From Cecembia sp. (GTDB taxonomy: Bacteria > Bacteroidota > Bacteroidia > Cytophagales > Cyclobacteriaceae), in contig NZ_SLAP01000109.1 of NCBI RefSeq assembly GCF_007126775.1, positions 1 to 58,810 on the forward strand: DNA of 58,810 nucleotides, given 5' to 3'. A program made the translations under genes and the position numbers. This document shows positions 1 through 8,527 of the stretch, piece by piece. Position 1 is the stretch's first letter, and the number at the start of each line of letters is the position of its first letter. Under the pieces are notes generated by a model, which saw only the letters and a list, made by a program, of their open reading frames with translations, was not told the DNA's origin and made no database searches.

Positions 1-1
1 A

Positions 2-352
2 GAGTTAGATTTCTTAGGAAGATTTTTTGAAGAGACAGCATTCCATTTGGTTTTTCAGTGGAATAGGAAAAAAAGTCCATCAAGCAATCGGATTGTTGAC
101 TTTAGGATTGGTGTATTCGATAAAAGAAATAAACAGTCAAAAATAAGTTTACCGGATGATTTTACGAGGAAATTAGTTGGCCCATTGGCAGCTTTTGGCA
201 ATGATGTTTATTTCTACATCTTACTAAAGGATTTGATTCAAGTAGCTGACGCGGACATATTGTCAAAGTTCAGGGCTTACATCCAAGAGGATTTATCGTC
301 AATAGGTGATTTGGACTTACCTGTTTTATTAAAAATGGAATTAGCAAAATAA
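2..352 (+). CDS. Unknown protein, C-terminal part (5' end outside window)
   Basis: The reading frame is open from base 2 to a TAA at 350-352, so the gene begins upstream of the window and only the last 116 residues are visible. A TTG at 47 could start translation, but the frame reads through it with ordinary protein-like sequence, so truncation by the window edge is more likely. The visible part is soluble, with mixed charge and no membrane segment. I recognise no family. It lies 70 bp upstream of the rpsA promoter on the same strand and has no obvious terminator behind it. Confidence 0.6.
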   Translation, partial: ELDFLGRFFEETAFHLVFQWNRKKSPSSNRIVDFRIGVFDKRNKQSKISLPDDFTRKLVGPLAAFGNDVYFYILLKDLIQVADADILSKFRAYIQEDLSSIGDLDLPVLLKMELAK

Positions 353-423
353 TATACACTATTAAGATAAGTATATAAGTTCAATTTTTTTCTGTTCTCC
401 GTATTCAGTTTATGAATTTTTCC

Positions 424-431
424 TACCTTTG
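424..431 (+). promoter_or_regulatory. Bacteroidota -7 element of rpsA promoter
   Basis: TACCTTTG matches the Bacteroidota -7 consensus TAnnTTTG exactly. No clean TTTG -33 box is seen 19-20 bp upstream. Transcription from here would give an rpsA leader of about 105 nt. Confidence 0.6.
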
Positions 432-498
432 CAGTCCGTTCGAGTGGACGGAGTCTTTGGCTTTAAAAAACAAGGGCTTTATCAATCACTAAAAACCT

Positions 499-536
499 CA
501 ACCCCATGATCCTAGGGTTGTTGAAAATCAGGATCA
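499..536 (+). promoter_or_regulatory. Predicted H-type pseudoknot in the rpsA leader
   Basis: CAACCC (499-504) pairs with GGGTTG (515-520). The loop segment TGATCCT (507-513) pairs perfectly with AGGATCA (530-536). The crossing pairings form a compact H-type pseudoknot with connecting loops of 2, 1 and 9 nt. It ends 8 nt before the preferred rpsA start codon at 545, so it would cover the ribosome-binding region. Autogenous control by S1 is the obvious idea, but that is inference. Confidence 0.5.
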
Positions 537-544
537 ATCATTAT

Positions 545-2308
545 ATGTCTGAACAAAAAGAGTTTAACTGGGACGATTTTGGCACCAAAGGTTTTGGTGA
601 AGGCTATTCCAAAGAAAAAAGAGCCGAAATGGAGGCCCTTTACGAAGGTACGCTGAACGAAATCACCGAGAAAGAGGTCATCAAAGGTACTGTAGTGGGT
701 ATCAATGACAAGGATATCATCATCAATATTGGATTTAAGTCTGATGGATTGGTTCCTGCTTCTGAATTCCGTGATGTTCCTGAACTAAAAATTGGGGATG
801 AGGTAGAGGTTTTCATTGAAGAGCAAGAGAATTCCTTGGGCCAATTGGTATTATCCAGAAAGAAAGCCAGAATGGTACGTGCATGGCAGGATATCGAAGA
901 TGCCCTTGCCGAAGACAATATCATCGAAGGTTTGGTGAAAAGAAGAACAAAAGGTGGTCTTATCGTAGATATATACGGTGTAGAGGCTTTCTTGCCAGGT
1001 TCCCAGATTGATGTGAAGCCTATCAGAGATTTCGATATCTATGTAGGTAAGCAAATGGAAGTCAAAGTGGTTAAAATTAACCATACGAACGATAATGTGG
1101 TTGTTTCTCACAAAGTATTGATCGAGAAGGATCTGGAGAAACAAAAAGCTGAAATTTTGAACAACTTGGAAAAAGGTCAGGTATTGGAAGGTGTGATCAA
1201 AAACATGACCAATTTCGGTGTATTCATCGATCTAGGGGGTGTAGATGGTCTATTGCACATTACTGATATTTCTTGGGGAAGAATCAACCATCCGGAAGAA
1301 GTACTCAATTTGGACGATAAGGTTCAGATTGTGGTTCTTGACTTTGACGATGACAAGAAGAGAATCTCTTTGGGTATGAAGCAGTTGACTGCTCATCCTT
1401 GGGATGCGCTTTCTGCTGATTTGGAAGTTGGTTCCAGAGTTAAAGGTAAAATTGTTAACGTAGCTGACTATGGTGCATTCCTTGAGTTGGCTGCTGGCGT
1501 TGAAGGATTGATCCACGTTTCCGAAATGAGCTGGTCTCAGCATCTGAGAAACCCTGCTGATTTTGTGAAAGTGGGTGATGAAATCGAAGCAGTTGTACTG
1601 ACATTGGACAAAGACGAAAGAAAAATGTCTTTGGGCATCAAGCAGTTGACTGAAGATCCTTGGACCAAAGGTGACATGGTGACCAAATATGCAGTGGGAA
1701 CCAAGCACAAAGGTGTAGTTAGAAACTTGACTAACTTCGGTCTTTTCCTTGAATTGGAAGAGGGTATCGACGGATTGGTACACGTTTCTGACCTTTCCTG
1801 GACCAAGAAAATCAAGCATCCTTCTGAGTTCGTAAAAGTAGGAGATGAATTGGATGTTGCGGTTCTGGAATTAGATGTAGAAAACAGAAGATTGGCCTTA
1901 GGTCATAAGCAATTGGAAGAAAACCCTTGGGATACTTTTGAATCTGTATTCCCTGTAGGTTCTGTGCACAAGTGTACGGTAGTTTCTAAAAACGACAAAG
2001 GTGCTGTCCTTGAGTTACCATATGGTCTTGAAGGATTCGCCACTTCCAAAAACTTGGAAAAAGAAGACGGTTCTTCTGTAGAGGTCGGTGAAGCTTTGGA
2101 TTTCAAAGTAACTGAGTTCTCTAAAGACGATAAGAGAATTGTCCTTTCTCATACAGCGACGTTCAAAGAAGAAGCGAAGCCAGCTGCAGCACCTAAGAAA
2201 GCTGCTCCTAAGAAGAAAGTAGAAAGCACTCCGGAGGAGAAATCTACACTTGGAGATTTGGATGCTTTGGCGGAGTTGAAAGAGAAGATGGAAGGCGGGA
2301 AGAAGTAA
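545..2308 (+). CDS. rpsA: 30S ribosomal protein S1
   Basis: A 587-residue protein that brings mRNA to the 30S subunit. It has six consecutive S1 (OB-fold) domains; domains 3-5 carry the clear repeat pattern of NFGVFID/DYGAFLE/NFGLFLE, then GLLHITDISW-like and SLGMKQL-like ends. Domains 1, 2 and 6 are more divergent. The C-terminal tail is rich in Ala, Lys and Glu. An in-frame ATG at 506 would add 13 residues, but it lies inside the predicted leader pseudoknot. I prefer 545, where MSEQKEFNWDDFG begins like other Bacteroidota S1 proteins. No Shine-Dalgarno sequence is present, as is usual in this phylum. The gene is monocistronic, with its own promoter and a strong terminator. Confidence 0.96.
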   Translation: MSEQKEFNWDDFGTKGFGEGYSKEKRAEMEALYEGTLNEITEKEVIKGTVVGINDKDIIINIGFKSDGLVPASEFRDVPELKIGDEVEVFIEEQENSLGQLVLSRKKARMVRAWQDIEDALAEDNIIEGLVKRRTKGGLIVDIYGVEAFLPGSQIDVKPIRDFDIYVGKQMEVKVVKINHTNDNVVVSHKVLIEKDLEKQKAEILNNLEKGQVLEGVIKNMTNFGVFIDLGGVDGLLHITDISWGRINHPEEVLNLDDKVQIVVLDFDDDKKRISLGMKQLTAHPWDALSADLEVGSRVKGKIVNVADYGAFLELAAGVEGLIHVSEMSWSQHLRNPADFVKVGDEIEAVVLTLDKDERKMSLGIKQLTEDPWTKGDMVTKYAVGTKHKGVVRNLTNFGLFLELEEGIDGLVHVSDLSWTKKIKHPSEFVKVGDELDVAVLELDVENRRLALGHKQLEENPWDTFESVFPVGSVHKCTVVSKNDKGAVLELPYGLEGFATSKNLEKEDGSSVEVGEALDFKVTEFSKDDKRIVLSHTATFKEEAKPAAAPKKAAPKKKVESTPEEKSTLGDLDALAELKEKMEGGKK

Positions 2309-2320
2309 TAGACTAGAAGC

Positions 2321-2343
2321 GAGCCCTTCGACAGGCTCAGGGA
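2321..2343. repeat. Interspersed palindromic element, CCCTTCGACAGGCTCAGGG type
   Basis: Directly behind rpsA lies an imperfect palindrome with GAGCC (2321-2325) pairing GGCTC (2334-2338) and CCCT opposite AGGG. From memory, very similar CCCTTCGACAGGCTCAGGG units occur in intergenic regions of many unrelated bacteria. It could be a REP-like element and would form a short hairpin in either strand. Confidence 0.5.
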
Positions 2344-2380
2344 CCCAGATGAGAGTCTAAACTAGTGAATTATATAATTG

Positions 2381-2413
2381 AAAGTGGCTGTCGGAAGGCA
2401 GCCACTTTTTTTT
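2381..2413 (+). terminator. Rho-independent terminator of rpsA
   Basis: AAAGTGGCTG (2381-2390) pairs perfectly with CAGCCACTTT over 10 bp around an 8-nt loop, and is followed by a run of eight or more T. It lies about 70 bp after the rpsA stop codon. Confidence 0.93.
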
Positions 2414-2519
2414 ATGGTTGGGAGGGAAAAATACCCATTTTAGAGCATATGGGCATGAGGTTGATGATGGAGTCAAATCAGGTAAGAATCCAAGATTTGT
2501 GATCCAAATCGAAAAATAT

Positions 2520-2555
2520 ATATAATTTTTGTGAATACATTCACAAAAATTATAT
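2520..2555. promoter_or_regulatory. 36-bp perfect palindrome, probable operator
   Basis: Two 17-bp arms (2520-2536 and 2539-2555) are perfect inverted repeats around a 2-bp centre (AC); the core is GTGAAT-AC-ATTCAC. It ends 36 bp before the ATG of the AAA ATPase at 2592. Such tight symmetry fits a dimeric DNA-binding protein or a cruciform rather than a terminator, because there is no GC-rich stem and the gene lies just downstream. Confidence 0.65.
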
Positions 2556-2591
2556 TAAATTAGTGAATTGAAGTTTTTTCCCTCTATTATC

Positions 2592-3734
2592 ATGTATCTA
2601 AGGACTATTGAAAGGGTATTGTCAGAAAAAATAAAATCAAGGTTTTTCAGAAACAAAGCCATACTGATATTTGGGCCTAGGCAGGTTGGAAAAAGTACCT
2701 TATGTCAATATTTGCTTGACCAAGTAAGAGAGCCGTTCTTGGTGCTCAATGGAGATGAGTCAGATGTCCAAGAGGTTTTGAGTAAAACCAATGCAACTAA
2801 CTTAAGACAAGTGATTGGCAAAAATAGGATTTTGTTTATTGATGAAGCCCAAAGGATTCCAAACATAGGCCTTACCATCAAAATCATTGTGGACCAAATC
2901 AGGGATGTTCAGGTCATTGCATCAGGGTCATCATCTTTTGATTTGGCAAATGCCGCCAATGAGCCACTCACCGGAAGGAAATATGAATTTTTTCTTTTTC
3001 CCTTAAGTTTTGGGGAAATGGTTTCCCACCATGGGTTTTTGGAAGAAAAGCGATATTTGGAGCACAGAATGATTTATGGCTATTATCCAGAAATAGTTTC
3101 TAAGTCTGGCGAAGAAAAGGAATTATTAAAACTGCTTGCCGGCAGCTATTTGTACAAAGACCTTTTGATGTTGGAAAGCATTAAGAAGCCACTTTTACTA
3201 GAGCAGATTTTAAAAGCATTGGCTTTGCAATTAGGGAATGAAGTGAACTTTCACGAGTTGGGGCAGATAGTTGGCGCGGACAAAAATACCGTGGAAAAAT
3301 ATATAGACTTACTCGAAAAGGCTTTTGTAATATTCAAGGTTCCCGCTTTCAACAGAAATGTAAGGAATGAATTGAAAAAAGGGAAGAAAATCTATTTCTA
3401 TGACTGTGGTGTCAGAAATGCTATATTGGGGAATTTCACAGGTATAGATAAAAGGTCTGATGCAGGTGGACTTTGGGAAAACTTTTTCCTGGTAGAAAGA
3501 ATGAAATACCTAAGTTATGAATCCATGGATTTCAGACATTACTTTTGGCGTACTACCGCCCAACAGGAAATTGATTTTATAGAAGAATCAGAAGGTGAGC
3601 TTTTGGCCCTTGAATGTAAATGGAATAAAAACACCAAAGTCTATTTTCCCAGTACATTCAGGGAAGCATATCCACAAGCAAAACTGGATGTTGTAAATCC
3701 GGAAAACTTTGAAAAGTTTTTGATTGGCAGGTAG
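2592..3734 (+). CDS. AAA family ATPase with DUF4143 C-terminal domain
   Basis: A 380-residue P-loop ATPase of the AAA_14/DUF4143 type, common in bacteria and archaea and of unsettled function. Counting from the ATG at 2592, Walker A is GPRQVGKST at about residues 28-36 and Walker B is LFIDEAQ at about 81-87, followed by a sensor-like VIASGSS at about 108-114. The C-terminal third has an EIDF...ECKW pattern (D, then E-x-K) that resembles a PD-(D/E)XK nuclease fold, as seen across the DUF4143 family; nuclease activity is not established. A TTG at 2568 would add eight residues; the ATG start MYLRTIERVL is family-like. It stands alone, directly behind the 36-bp palindrome, which may regulate it. 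These genes are often acquired horizontally. Confidence 0.85.
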   Translation: MYLRTIERVLSEKIKSRFFRNKAILIFGPRQVGKSTLCQYLLDQVREPFLVLNGDESDVQEVLSKTNATNLRQVIGKNRILFIDEAQRIPNIGLTIKIIVDQIRDVQVIASGSSSFDLANAANEPLTGRKYEFFLFPLSFGEMVSHHGFLEEKRYLEHRMIYGYYPEIVSKSGEEKELLKLLAGSYLYKDLLMLESIKKPLLLEQILKALALQLGNEVNFHELGQIVGADKNTVEKYIDLLEKAFVIFKVPAFNRNVRNELKKGKKIYFYDCGVRNAILGNFTGIDKRSDAGGLWENFFLVERMKYLSYESMDFRHYFWRTTAQQEIDFIEESEGELLALECKWNKNTKVYFPSTFREAYPQAKLDVVNPENFEKFLIGR

Positions 3735-4030
3735 TTGATGTTAATTGGGTTCAGATAAAAATATCCCTATTAGAATCCCCGTTTTTGTACAGTTTTTCAA
3801 CTTTTGATTCTAACAAACACAACTCTATTAGTTTGCCCTGTCTCAACCATTTTTACCCTCATTCTGATCTCTGAAAATGCCAAATTTTAGAATTCCTAAT
3901 GCGTATTTCGGGTTAAACCATCATAAGCACCGTATGCGCTGTATTTTTAAGGGCAAAAGTTGGGGATTTCTGGATAAATTTTTAGTTTAATATTCCTGTT
4001 CTGAGTTTTGAATTAAAAATTAAATGACTT

Positions 4031-5176
4031 ATGAATGCTTTTCGATTATTCGTACTGGGGATTTCTTTTCTTGCCTTCGGGCTGTTTTTCTCCTGTTCTA
4101 AAAGTGAAAAGGAAGCCTCATTGGCCACTGGTTCCAATGAATGGGAACTGGTTATTTTGGATTCTATTCAGGTGGATTATTTAGCTGATATAAGAGAGGG
4201 TACTTTTAATAATGGGATAGGTCTGATTAAGGATATTTCCAGTAGGACGTTAGTTAAGTTTGATACAACAGGAAGAATTCTTCTTAAAAAGGAATTCCCT
4301 CAAGAAGGTCCTGGATCAGTAATGTGGTTGCAGACTTTGGTTGAACATAATGGAGAATATTTTGGATTGACCTCATTCAAAGATATCTATCATTTCGATA
4401 AAGAGCTTAATATCAAAGAAACGCTTAAAATGCCTTTTTTAGGTGAAGCGAGAGGAGGGGCTTACAATAGAAAGAATATTACTGTTTGGAATGAAAAATT
4501 GCTTTTGTGGTACCCGGGGCGCGATGGTGTCAGTCCATATATAGACCATTTTCATAGAGATTATGCACTTTTGGAATTATTTGACTTGAAAACCAGAAAT
4601 TCAATACCAGTAGTAAGAACACCTTCTACCTCAAAATTTAGTGGCGAGGATTTTCATGTAAGTCCAAGTATATCTTTTGCCATAGCCAATGATAGTCTTT
4701 ATTTAGTGTTTTCAAATGAGCCTTTGATTCATGTTTATTCCATGGGGGATAGTATCCAATGGGTAAGAAGTATTGATATCGAAGCCTCAGATTTTAAATT
4801 GTTGCATGGACAGAAAACGCCTGTCACTTATCAGGAAATGATCAGAATGTATGAAGCAAGTGTTTATGGTATATTTACTGATGCCAAAAATATTATCCTC
4901 ACCTATCATGGAGGGATTGATGAGGAAACTTTCGCCATTAACGAATTAAAGGAAAGGGAGAATTTTTACCGATATCCGGAATTTCTCAAAAACTACCTCA
5001 AAATTTATAACCACGGATTGGGATGGTCCAACCCGATAATGATTCCTGCCAAAATCAAACTGATCCTCAATATCGAATCAGTAGAAAAACCTTTTTATGC
5101 TTTAAGAGATGACGATTTCATTGGGGAAGAACATGATTTTTTGACCTTTTATAAGTTACAGTTGAGGAGAAAATGA
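4031..5176 (+). CDS. DUF4221-like beta-propeller lipoprotein
   Basis: A 381-residue predicted lipoprotein. The N-terminus is a signal peptide ending in LFFSC, with lipidated Cys at about residue 22. The rest alternates beta-strand-like segments and short turns, consistent with the six-bladed propeller of Bacteroidota DUF4221 proteins; assignment is by general resemblance. It resembles in layout the lipoproteins at 33163-34191 and 34522-35664, but has no peptide or CxxC partner next to it. The 296-bp stretch upstream (3735-4030) shows nothing I can name. The downstream neighbour is convergent. Substrate or ligand is unknown. Confidence 0.65.
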   Translation: MNAFRLFVLGISFLAFGLFFSCSKSEKEASLATGSNEWELVILDSIQVDYLADIREGTFNNGIGLIKDISSRTLVKFDTTGRILLKKEFPQEGPGSVMWLQTLVEHNGEYFGLTSFKDIYHFDKELNIKETLKMPFLGEARGGAYNRKNITVWNEKLLLWYPGRDGVSPYIDHFHRDYALLELFDLKTRNSIPVVRTPSTSKFSGEDFHVSPSISFAIANDSLYLVFSNEPLIHVYSMGDSIQWVRSIDIEASDFKLLHGQKTPVTYQEMIRMYEASVYGIFTDAKNIILTYHGGIDEETFAINELKERENFYRYPEFLKNYLKIYNHGLGWSNPIMIPAKIKLILNIESVEKPFYALRDDDFIGEEHDFLTFYKLQLRRK

Positions 5177-5231
5177 ATGAAACAGAATGGGATAGCTTAG
5201 TTTGACCGTGTTTTTTGTTTACCGTAGCCTA

Positions 5232-7454
5232 TCACCAGTAAATCTTTTCCGCTGTAATCGGCAATTCCCTAATCCTTGTCCCTGTACAATCAAAAACAGC
5301 ATTGGCAATGGCTGCCGCTACAGGACCTTGAGCCGCTTCCCCAGCACCCAGAGGTGGGAGATCGGGCCGGTTGATGACATATACCTGGACCTCAGGGATA
5401 TCGTTAGTTCTCATGATAGGATAGCTGTTCCAGTCTTTACTCAAAACCCCATGTTCATCATACTTGACCGCTTCCATAAGTGTCCAACTGGCAGATTGTA
5501 TCATGCCTCCCTCTGTCTGATTGATGATTCCATCAGGATTGATGCACTGTCCGGCTTCAATCACTCCCACCATTCTTGTTAACCTGAAAGCTTTCTCCAA
5601 TGGATCCTTTTCTACTTCAGCCATCAGGGCAAAGTAGGCCGCTGTGTTTTTGTATTTGGCAAAGGCAATTCCATACCCTTTGTTCCCTGATCGTCCCATG
5701 GCATTCCAATTGGTCTTTGATTTCAATTCTTCCAAAACTGCGATAGCCCTTTCATCCTTCAGGTTATTGATCCGGAATGTGAATGGGTCCATGTCAGAAG
5801 CCTCAGCCAGTTCATCTATAAAAGATTCCAATGCAAAAATATTGGCATAGGCACCAAGCCCCCTGAGCGCAGAGGATCTCAAGGGACCATCATAGTTGAA
5901 TAATTTTAAATTCAGGACAGGTATATCATATAAAGGAATGGCATTTCGGTAGGCCCCTCCTGAAAATCCTCCTTTTTTGAATTCAAAAGGATTTTCCAAA
6001 TGCCGGGCAGAGATAAAGTGTCCCGCATCTCCACGTGGCCTGGTACTATGGGAGTCGGACCAGATTTTGCTGTCCCAAGCCTGTATCATGCCTTCTTTGT
6101 TTATTCCGGCCTCAAGTTCCATGATCATAGCAGAACCATAAGGTTCCCATTGGTGCTCATCTTCCCGCATCCATTGAAGTCGGATAGTTTTTTCAGGAAA
6201 GGCCTTGGCGATAAGCGCTGCTTCTGCAGATACGTCATCAGCACCATTGTGTCCATAACAGCCAGAACCAGGTACACCAATGCACCTGATATTTGTCAGC
6301 TCCACCTGAAAAAGGTCTGCCAGTGTGGACTGTAAAGGATATACCCCTTGGGTAGGAGACCAAACGGTAAGTTTTTCGTCCTCCCATTTTGCTAAGGCGC
6401 AGGAAGGACCCGCAGACCCATGCATGTGATAAGGGCGCTCATAGGTTGATTTGAGCCGAATAGGGGATTGGTTGATCTGAGATGTGGTATTCTTGTTTTC
6501 TTCAATGATTTCCGGCTTTTGGTCTTTGCTTCGCATATCGGCAAATAAGCGGTCAGGTAGAGGGTTTATGGTTGGTTTTTCCCAGATTGTTGCCTCTTTG
6601 AGTTTTTCCCAAGCCTTTACAGCCTGAAATTCTCTTTCAGCAATGACCGCAATAAAACTTCCATCCACAAAAAGCCCTAATACGCCAGGTAGTGCTTCCA
6701 CTTTTACTTTGTCTATAGACAAAAGTCTGGCCCCATAAGTGGGGGGATGCAAAACTCGTGCATGCACTATGTCGGGAAATCTCAGATCCTGAACAAAGTG
6801 GGCTTTTCCTTTGACTAGCTCAAGAATATCCGCTCTTGGAATGGGTTTCCCCACATATTGGTGCCTCTTATGGTCCAATATCGGAGCTTCTCCTGAAATG
6901 GTTTTTTCATAGTATTGGCCATCCAGGAGTTCCCAGTAACTGGTTTTTTTGTTTCGAAGTCCTTTGATGGTTCCGTCTGATAAGTTCAAGTCTTCCAGGG
7001 AGCATTCCAATTTTGTTGAAGCAAGCTGCAACAGGAATAATTTGGCCTCTGCTGCTGCCTCGCGGATGGCTTTTCCACTTCCTTCAATAGAGTTGCTGCC
7101 TGAAGTGTAGCCCTCATTGGCTGTCTGACCGGTGTCACCATTGATGATATGGCATCTTTGGATATCCACTTCCAGTTCATCGGCTGCTATTTGGATCAGG
7201 GCAGTCCGGATACCTTGTCCCAATTCTTTTTTACCTGTTAATACGGTCACATGCCCTTCCGCATCAAGCCTTATCCAGGAATCAATCAGCTCTCTCCCTC
7301 CATGAGGTCTTTCCGGAATGCCTGAGTAGGCATGAAAGATACTAGGATCCTTTTCCGCAGGGCTGCAGTTCAATAAGGGGAAAAGGTTGAAGCCTATTAG
7401 GAATTGCCCGGTAGTTTTCAAAAAAGTTCGTCTATCTGTGTTCGAAAGCTGCAT
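5232..7454 (-). CDS. Molybdopterin-binding subunit of xanthine dehydrogenase family (IorB-like)
   Basis: A 740-residue large subunit of a molybdenum hydroxylase, closest in style to isoquinoline 1-oxidoreductase beta. It begins with a twin-arginine signal (RRTFLK at residues 8-13), so the enzyme is exported folded to the periplasm. Near the C-terminus, GAGEAAQGP contains the Glu that acts as the base in this family, followed by the usual AAAIANAV helix. GHNGADDVSAEAAL is a further family-like cofactor segment. It lies 3 bp behind the iron-sulfur subunit gene, so the two form a heterodimer. Electrons would pass from substrate through molybdenum and two [2Fe-2S] clusters, possibly to a cytochrome. 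No cytochrome or maturation gene is adjacent. The substrate, likely an aldehyde or N-heterocycle, cannot be told. Confidence 0.9.
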   Translation of the reverse strand: MQLSNTDRRTFLKTTGQFLIGFNLFPLLNCSPAEKDPSIFHAYSGIPERPHGGRELIDSWIRLDAEGHVTVLTGKKELGQGIRTALIQIAADELEVDIQRCHIINGDTGQTANEGYTSGSNSIEGSGKAIREAAAEAKLFLLQLASTKLECSLEDLNLSDGTIKGLRNKKTSYWELLDGQYYEKTISGEAPILDHKRHQYVGKPIPRADILELVKGKAHFVQDLRFPDIVHARVLHPPTYGARLLSIDKVKVEALPGVLGLFVDGSFIAVIAEREFQAVKAWEKLKEATIWEKPTINPLPDRLFADMRSKDQKPEIIEENKNTTSQINQSPIRLKSTYERPYHMHGSAGPSCALAKWEDEKLTVWSPTQGVYPLQSTLADLFQVELTNIRCIGVPGSGCYGHNGADDVSAEAALIAKAFPEKTIRLQWMREDEHQWEPYGSAMIMELEAGINKEGMIQAWDSKIWSDSHSTRPRGDAGHFISARHLENPFEFKKGGFSGGAYRNAIPLYDIPVLNLKLFNYDGPLRSSALRGLGAYANIFALESFIDELAEASDMDPFTFRINNLKDERAIAVLEELKSKTNWNAMGRSGNKGYGIAFAKYKNTAAYFALMAEVEKDPLEKAFRLTRMVGVIEAGQCINPDGIINQTEGGMIQSASWTLMEAVKYDEHGVLSKDWNSYPIMRTNDIPEVQVYVINRPDLPPLGAGEAAQGPVAAAIANAVFDCTGTRIRELPITAEKIYW

Positions 7455-7457
7455 GAT

Positions 7458-7931
7458 TTACAAGTTTGAAGTGGAAGATGCTGCCTTTTTTACAGCCTTA
7501 ATAAAGCGGCTGTGTGTGCCACATCGGCAAATAACCCGGTTCAATGCGGATCTGATTTCTTGCTCGTTAGGGTTTGGGTTCCCTTCCAGCAACTCTAATG
7601 CGGCCACCATCATTCCGTTGACACAGTATCCACATTGCGCAGCCTGGGCTTCAAAAAAAGCCTCCTGTAACACATGAAGTTTATCCCCATTGGAAAGACC
7701 TTCTATGCTTTGAATCTTTTTTCCTTCAAAAGAGGCGCATGGTATTCTGCAGGTGTAACTGGCTTCACCATCTACCAAAACCAAGCAGGAACCACACTGG
7801 TGTAAACCACAGCCGTACTTGGGGCCATTTAACCCAAATTCTTCTCTGAGGACATATAACAGTGGTTCTTCCGGATCAACTTCCACAGTTTTGACTGCTC
7901 CGTTGACCCGTAATTCAAGGGGCTTTTTCAT
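7458..7931 (-). CDS. (2Fe-2S)-binding subunit of xanthine dehydrogenase family (IorA-like)
   Basis: A 157-residue electron-transfer subunit with two [2Fe-2S] clusters. The plant-type ferredoxin cluster uses Cys 41, 46, 49 and 61 (CGLHQCGSC, then C); the second cluster uses Cys 100, 103, 135 and 137 (CGYC and CRC). These are the two standard domains of small subunits in this family. The ATG at 7931 (MKKPLELRVNG) is preferred over a TTG at 7940. It has no signal peptide of its own, so it is presumably carried across the membrane with the Tat-targeted large subunit encoded immediately downstream. Confidence 0.93.
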   Translation of the reverse strand: MKKPLELRVNGAVKTVEVDPEEPLLYVLREEFGLNGPKYGCGLHQCGSCLVLVDGEASYTCRIPCASFEGKKIQSIEGLSNGDKLHVLQEAFFEAQAAQCGYCVNGMMVAALELLEGNPNPNEQEIRSALNRVICRCGTHSRFIKAVKKAASSTSNL

Positions 7932-8051
7932 TATTGACAAAAATGACGAATTATTAATCTAAGCATTTAGATGAAAAAATCCAATGATATAGGTACTATT
8001 GAGGAAAATAGCAATCCTGGATGTGAAAGATTTGTCAGTTCTGGGGGAATT

Positions 8052-8083
8052 AAAAAAAGCATCTGCCAATGCAGATGCTTTTT
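8052..8083 (-). terminator. Terminator behind tRNA-Cys
   Basis: On the minus strand AAAAGCATCTGC pairs with GCAGATGCTTTT around a 4-nt loop and ends in a run of T. It starts a few bases after the tRNA 3' end. Confidence 0.88.
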
Positions 8084-8086
8084 GAG

Positions 8087-8157
8087 AGGTCGCGAGCGGA
8101 TTCGAACCGCTGTACAAGGTTTTGCAGACCTCTGCCTAACCGCTCGGCCACGCGACC
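8087..8157 (-). tRNA. tRNA-Cys (anticodon GCA)
   Basis: A 71-nt cloverleaf: acceptor GGTCGCG/CGCGACC, D-arm, anticodon stem GAGGT/ACCTT with loop CTGCAAA (anticodon GCA), and T-arm AGCGG-TTCGAAT-CCGCT. The discriminator base is U, as in most tRNA-Cys. CCA is not encoded. It has its own consensus promoter and terminator. Confidence 0.97.
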
Positions 8158-8173
8158 AAACTAAATTGGAATG

Positions 8174-8204
8174 CAAATGTAGAGAAACTGGCGCTTAATC
8201 CAAA
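8174..8204 (-). promoter_or_regulatory. Consensus promoter of tRNA-Cys
   Basis: On the minus strand TTTG (8204-8201), a 19-bp spacer and TACATTTG (8181-8174) match the Bacteroidota -33/-7 consensus. The -7 box lies 16 bp upstream of the tRNA. Confidence 0.8.
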
Positions 8205-8451
8205 AGTAAATTGGAAAATAATGCTTCCGTTATAAAGACTGTTTATTTTGCTTATCAATAAATTTTATGCTTTCTAAGTCGCCTTCTTGAAGGTGCATTG
8301 TACAATTCTACTAAATGTCACGATATTGTACTATTTATAATTATTCTAAATTAATTGCAATCTTTAAAAATTTGATTTAAAATATTGATTAACAATAAGT
8401 TATTTGTGAACCTGTAATTATTTAACCCTCTTGCTACCAATTCCGTTCAAG

Positions 8452-8482
8452 TTTGAAAAATAGAATTGGGGTAGTACATTTG
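8452..8482 (+). promoter_or_regulatory. Consensus promoter of the alternative complex III operon
   Basis: TTTG at 8452-8455, a 19-bp spacer and TACATTTG at 8475-8482 match the Bacteroidota consensus exactly. The distance to the actA ATG is 45 bp. It probably drives the respiratory block that follows. Confidence 0.82.
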
Positions 8483-8527
8483 CAGTGCTCATAAAAAGTG
8501 CAATAAACTGTTTAATTAAAAATAAAT

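Larger units (their letters stand above)
8158..8527. other. Intergenic region with two divergent promoters
   Basis: This 370-bp AT-rich stretch separates tRNA-Cys (minus) from actA (plus). It holds the tRNA promoter at 8174-8204 and the act promoter at 8452-8482. I see no open frame or further structure in the middle part. Confidence 0.6.

Noticed and set aside
1250-1819. Minus-strand open frame of 189 codons inside rpsA
   Set aside because: It is antisense to a highly conserved gene, shows no family features and has no promoter; it follows from codon use on the plus strand.
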